From: Saccoglossus kowalevskii | Taxonomy: Eukaryota > Hemichordata > Enteropneusta > Harrimaniidae | DNA: 19,230 nt | Direction of reading: 5' to 3' | Assembly (NCBI RefSeq): GCF_000003605.2 | Contig: NW_003116448.1 | Location: 47,321 to 66,550, forward strand | Shown: positions 18,076 through 19,230 of the stretch, piece by piece | How positions within the stretch are numbered: position 1 is the first letter of the stretch | Layout: every line of letters begins with the position of its first letter | Program-made: the position numbers and the translations under genes | The notes under the pieces: model-generated | What the model was told of the DNA's origin: nothing | Database searches by the model: none | Seen by the model: the letters and a program-made list of their open reading frames with translations, nothing else

Positions 18076-18136
18076 TTAGTCCCCGTTCGGACGCAGTCCA
18101 AAAACAGGGACTTATGTTTTGACCTCTGTGCGTGTG

Positions 18137-18160
18137 TTCGGTGTGTGTGTGTGCGTGCGT
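18137..18160. repeat. GT/GTGC microsatellite
   Basis: A run of GTGTGTGTGTG passes into GCGTGCGTGC. It lies within the dispersed-repeat-like segment. Confidence 0.8.
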
Positions 18161-18394
18161 GCACTCGGACCTGTATCTTAGAAATGCCTGGACCAATCAC
18201 AATCAATCTTCACACATACATCATACATAATATTATACAGTTGCACGTCAATTTGTTTCACGATTTGATCCAAGATGGCCGAATGGCGGCCATTTTTGTG
18301 CTAAAAATCATCAAAATCAAACATTTTTCGGCTGTTTACAGATGGATTTTGTTCAAAATTTGTTCAAATGTTATATATTCGTTATACATCATGT

Positions 18395-18412
18395 TATATA
18401 TATATATATATA
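18395..18412. repeat. (TA)9 microsatellite
   Basis: Nine uninterrupted TA units, running directly into TACATGTA at 18411. Confidence 0.9.
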
Positions 18413-18450
18413 CATGTATTCAAAATGGCTGATTTTGAATGCTGTTCCAG

Positions 18451-19230
18451 AGCAATATCTCTTAATATGGAGTACTTGTTTGACGATGAGATACAAATGT
18501 CAATCATTTTAATGTTAAAAAATCATATTCCTGACATGGTTATATTCCAGCTATATTACTATAAACAAAAATATATATCTTAAATTTGATAACTAACTGG
18601 GACAATGCCATACCATGCATGGCTTGTTTACATTACTCTATTACATTATTATAATATCTATTCCTGTGCATGTATGTATTCAATGTCATTTCTCTGGGTG
18701 TTTTAAAGTTAATACAAGTACATTTTTGTTTTGCGTTCATTTCAATTCCTCAATTTAATAAACATATCTTGCCCTTGACAGTGGATATAAACACATGTTT
18801 AGATACATTTGCTCATTCACAAACCTTGTACATTTTGATTTGTTTATGTTTACTTGTGCAGTGTGCATTATATTTTACCATATTTTTAGTTTTTTAAATG
18901 AATTGATTATTTGGTTAAAGAAGCATGTCGGGTTTTAATGGATCACAAACAAGGGATACCATTTCATTTAAAAGTCAAGACTTCTGTAAAGTTCCAGACA
19001 AGTCATTTTTCATCAACTTTCAGTTCATGTGACTGATATTACAGCACTGTTTTCACACCACAAAGATTTCCTCTGAGGAAAGTAAAATAGACAAACCGGA
19101 AATACATGTACACCACTAATAAACAGGAATTAAAAGCAGTCTTCTATTAAAGATTATGCTTTATGTAAGGAGTGATATAATAAAGTACAGGAAACTTGCC
19201 AAACATTACAGTGAGGGATTATAAGGCCTC
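18451..19230. other. AT-rich non-coding stretch to the window end
   Basis: No gene or exon is supported. TACATGTA occurs at 19103. The 71- and 75-codon plus frames here are Ile/Phe/Leu-rich and show no domain. Confidence 0.5.

Larger units (their letters stand above)
18076..18450. mobile_element. Dispersed-repeat-like segment with nested hairpin at its edge
   Basis: The composition changes abruptly here to CpG-bearing sequence. It begins with a nested fold: AGTCCC at 18078 pairs with GGGACT at 18117, enclosing GGAC-GCA-GTCC at 18089-18099. Then come a GT/GTGC microsatellite (about 18137-18160), AAGATGGCCGAATGGCGGCC near 18272, and a (TA)9 run at 18395-18412. The order looks like an invertebrate dispersed repeat I have seen in outline, but I cannot name the family. 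The 124-codon plus frame across it is not a gene. Confidence 0.4.

Noticed and set aside
1-19230. CRISPR array or bacterial-type defence system
   Set aside because: The tandem arrays have no unique spacers, there are no cas-like genes, and the sequence is animal-like.

Overview
This is AT-rich, intron- or intergene-like DNA from an animal, most likely a marine invertebrate. There are no bacterial operons, no Shine-Dalgarno-linked ORFs and no long conserved reading frame. What is visible is typical metazoan material: splice-signal-flanked short exons, remnants of a non-LTR retrotransposon, a tRNA-derived sequence, TA- and TTAA-flanked miniature inverted-repeat elements, and several minisatellites. 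The palindrome TACATGTA is strongly over-represented, with ten exact copies. I associate that with molluscs and other lophotrochozoans, but from memory only, so the phylum is inference.

Layout. 0-1 kb: AT-rich, with a small cluster of TTGGCA motifs including one perfect NFI palindrome. 1.07-1.22 kb: six-copy 25-bp minisatellite carrying nuclear-receptor half-sites and a perfect DR1. 1.79-1.83 kb: possible micro-exon. 3.09-3.11 kb: G-quadruplex motif. 4.88-4.91 kb: two RFX-type X-boxes flanking a CCAAT box. 6.66-7.13 kb: minus-strand, 5'-truncated non-LTR retrotransposon tail ending in an (AAT)n tract. 7.36-7.64 kb: plus-strand broken Myb/SANT-like domain gene with a frameshift, followed by AATAAA. 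8.05-8.26 kb: TA-flanked MITE. 9.67-9.74 kb: minus-strand tRNA-like (Arg-type) relic. 10.3-10.64 kb: promoter-like patch, then a 3 x 25-bp repeat. 11.91-12.07 kb: TTAA-flanked piggyBac-like MITE. 13.25-14.22 kb: a 44-unit 22-bp satellite with higher-order structure. 16.18-16.47 kb: a 14-unit 21-bp minisatellite. 17.82-17.91 kb: the best-supported exon in the window, probably non-coding. 17.93-18.45 kb: a degenerate 30-bp tandem repeat joined to a dispersed-repeat-like segment.

No intact protein-coding gene can be supported. The long minus-strand reading frames across 13.2-14.3 kb arise because a 22-bp unit without minus-strand stops reads open in all three frames; they are not convincing proteins. 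The good exon near the right edge suggests that part or all of the window lies in introns of a plus-strand transcript whose other exons are mostly outside. The most interesting items are the two-level dyad-bearing 22-bp array, the paired X-boxes with a CCAAT box, and the DR1-bearing minisatellite. I did not find a convincing new multi-gene system.
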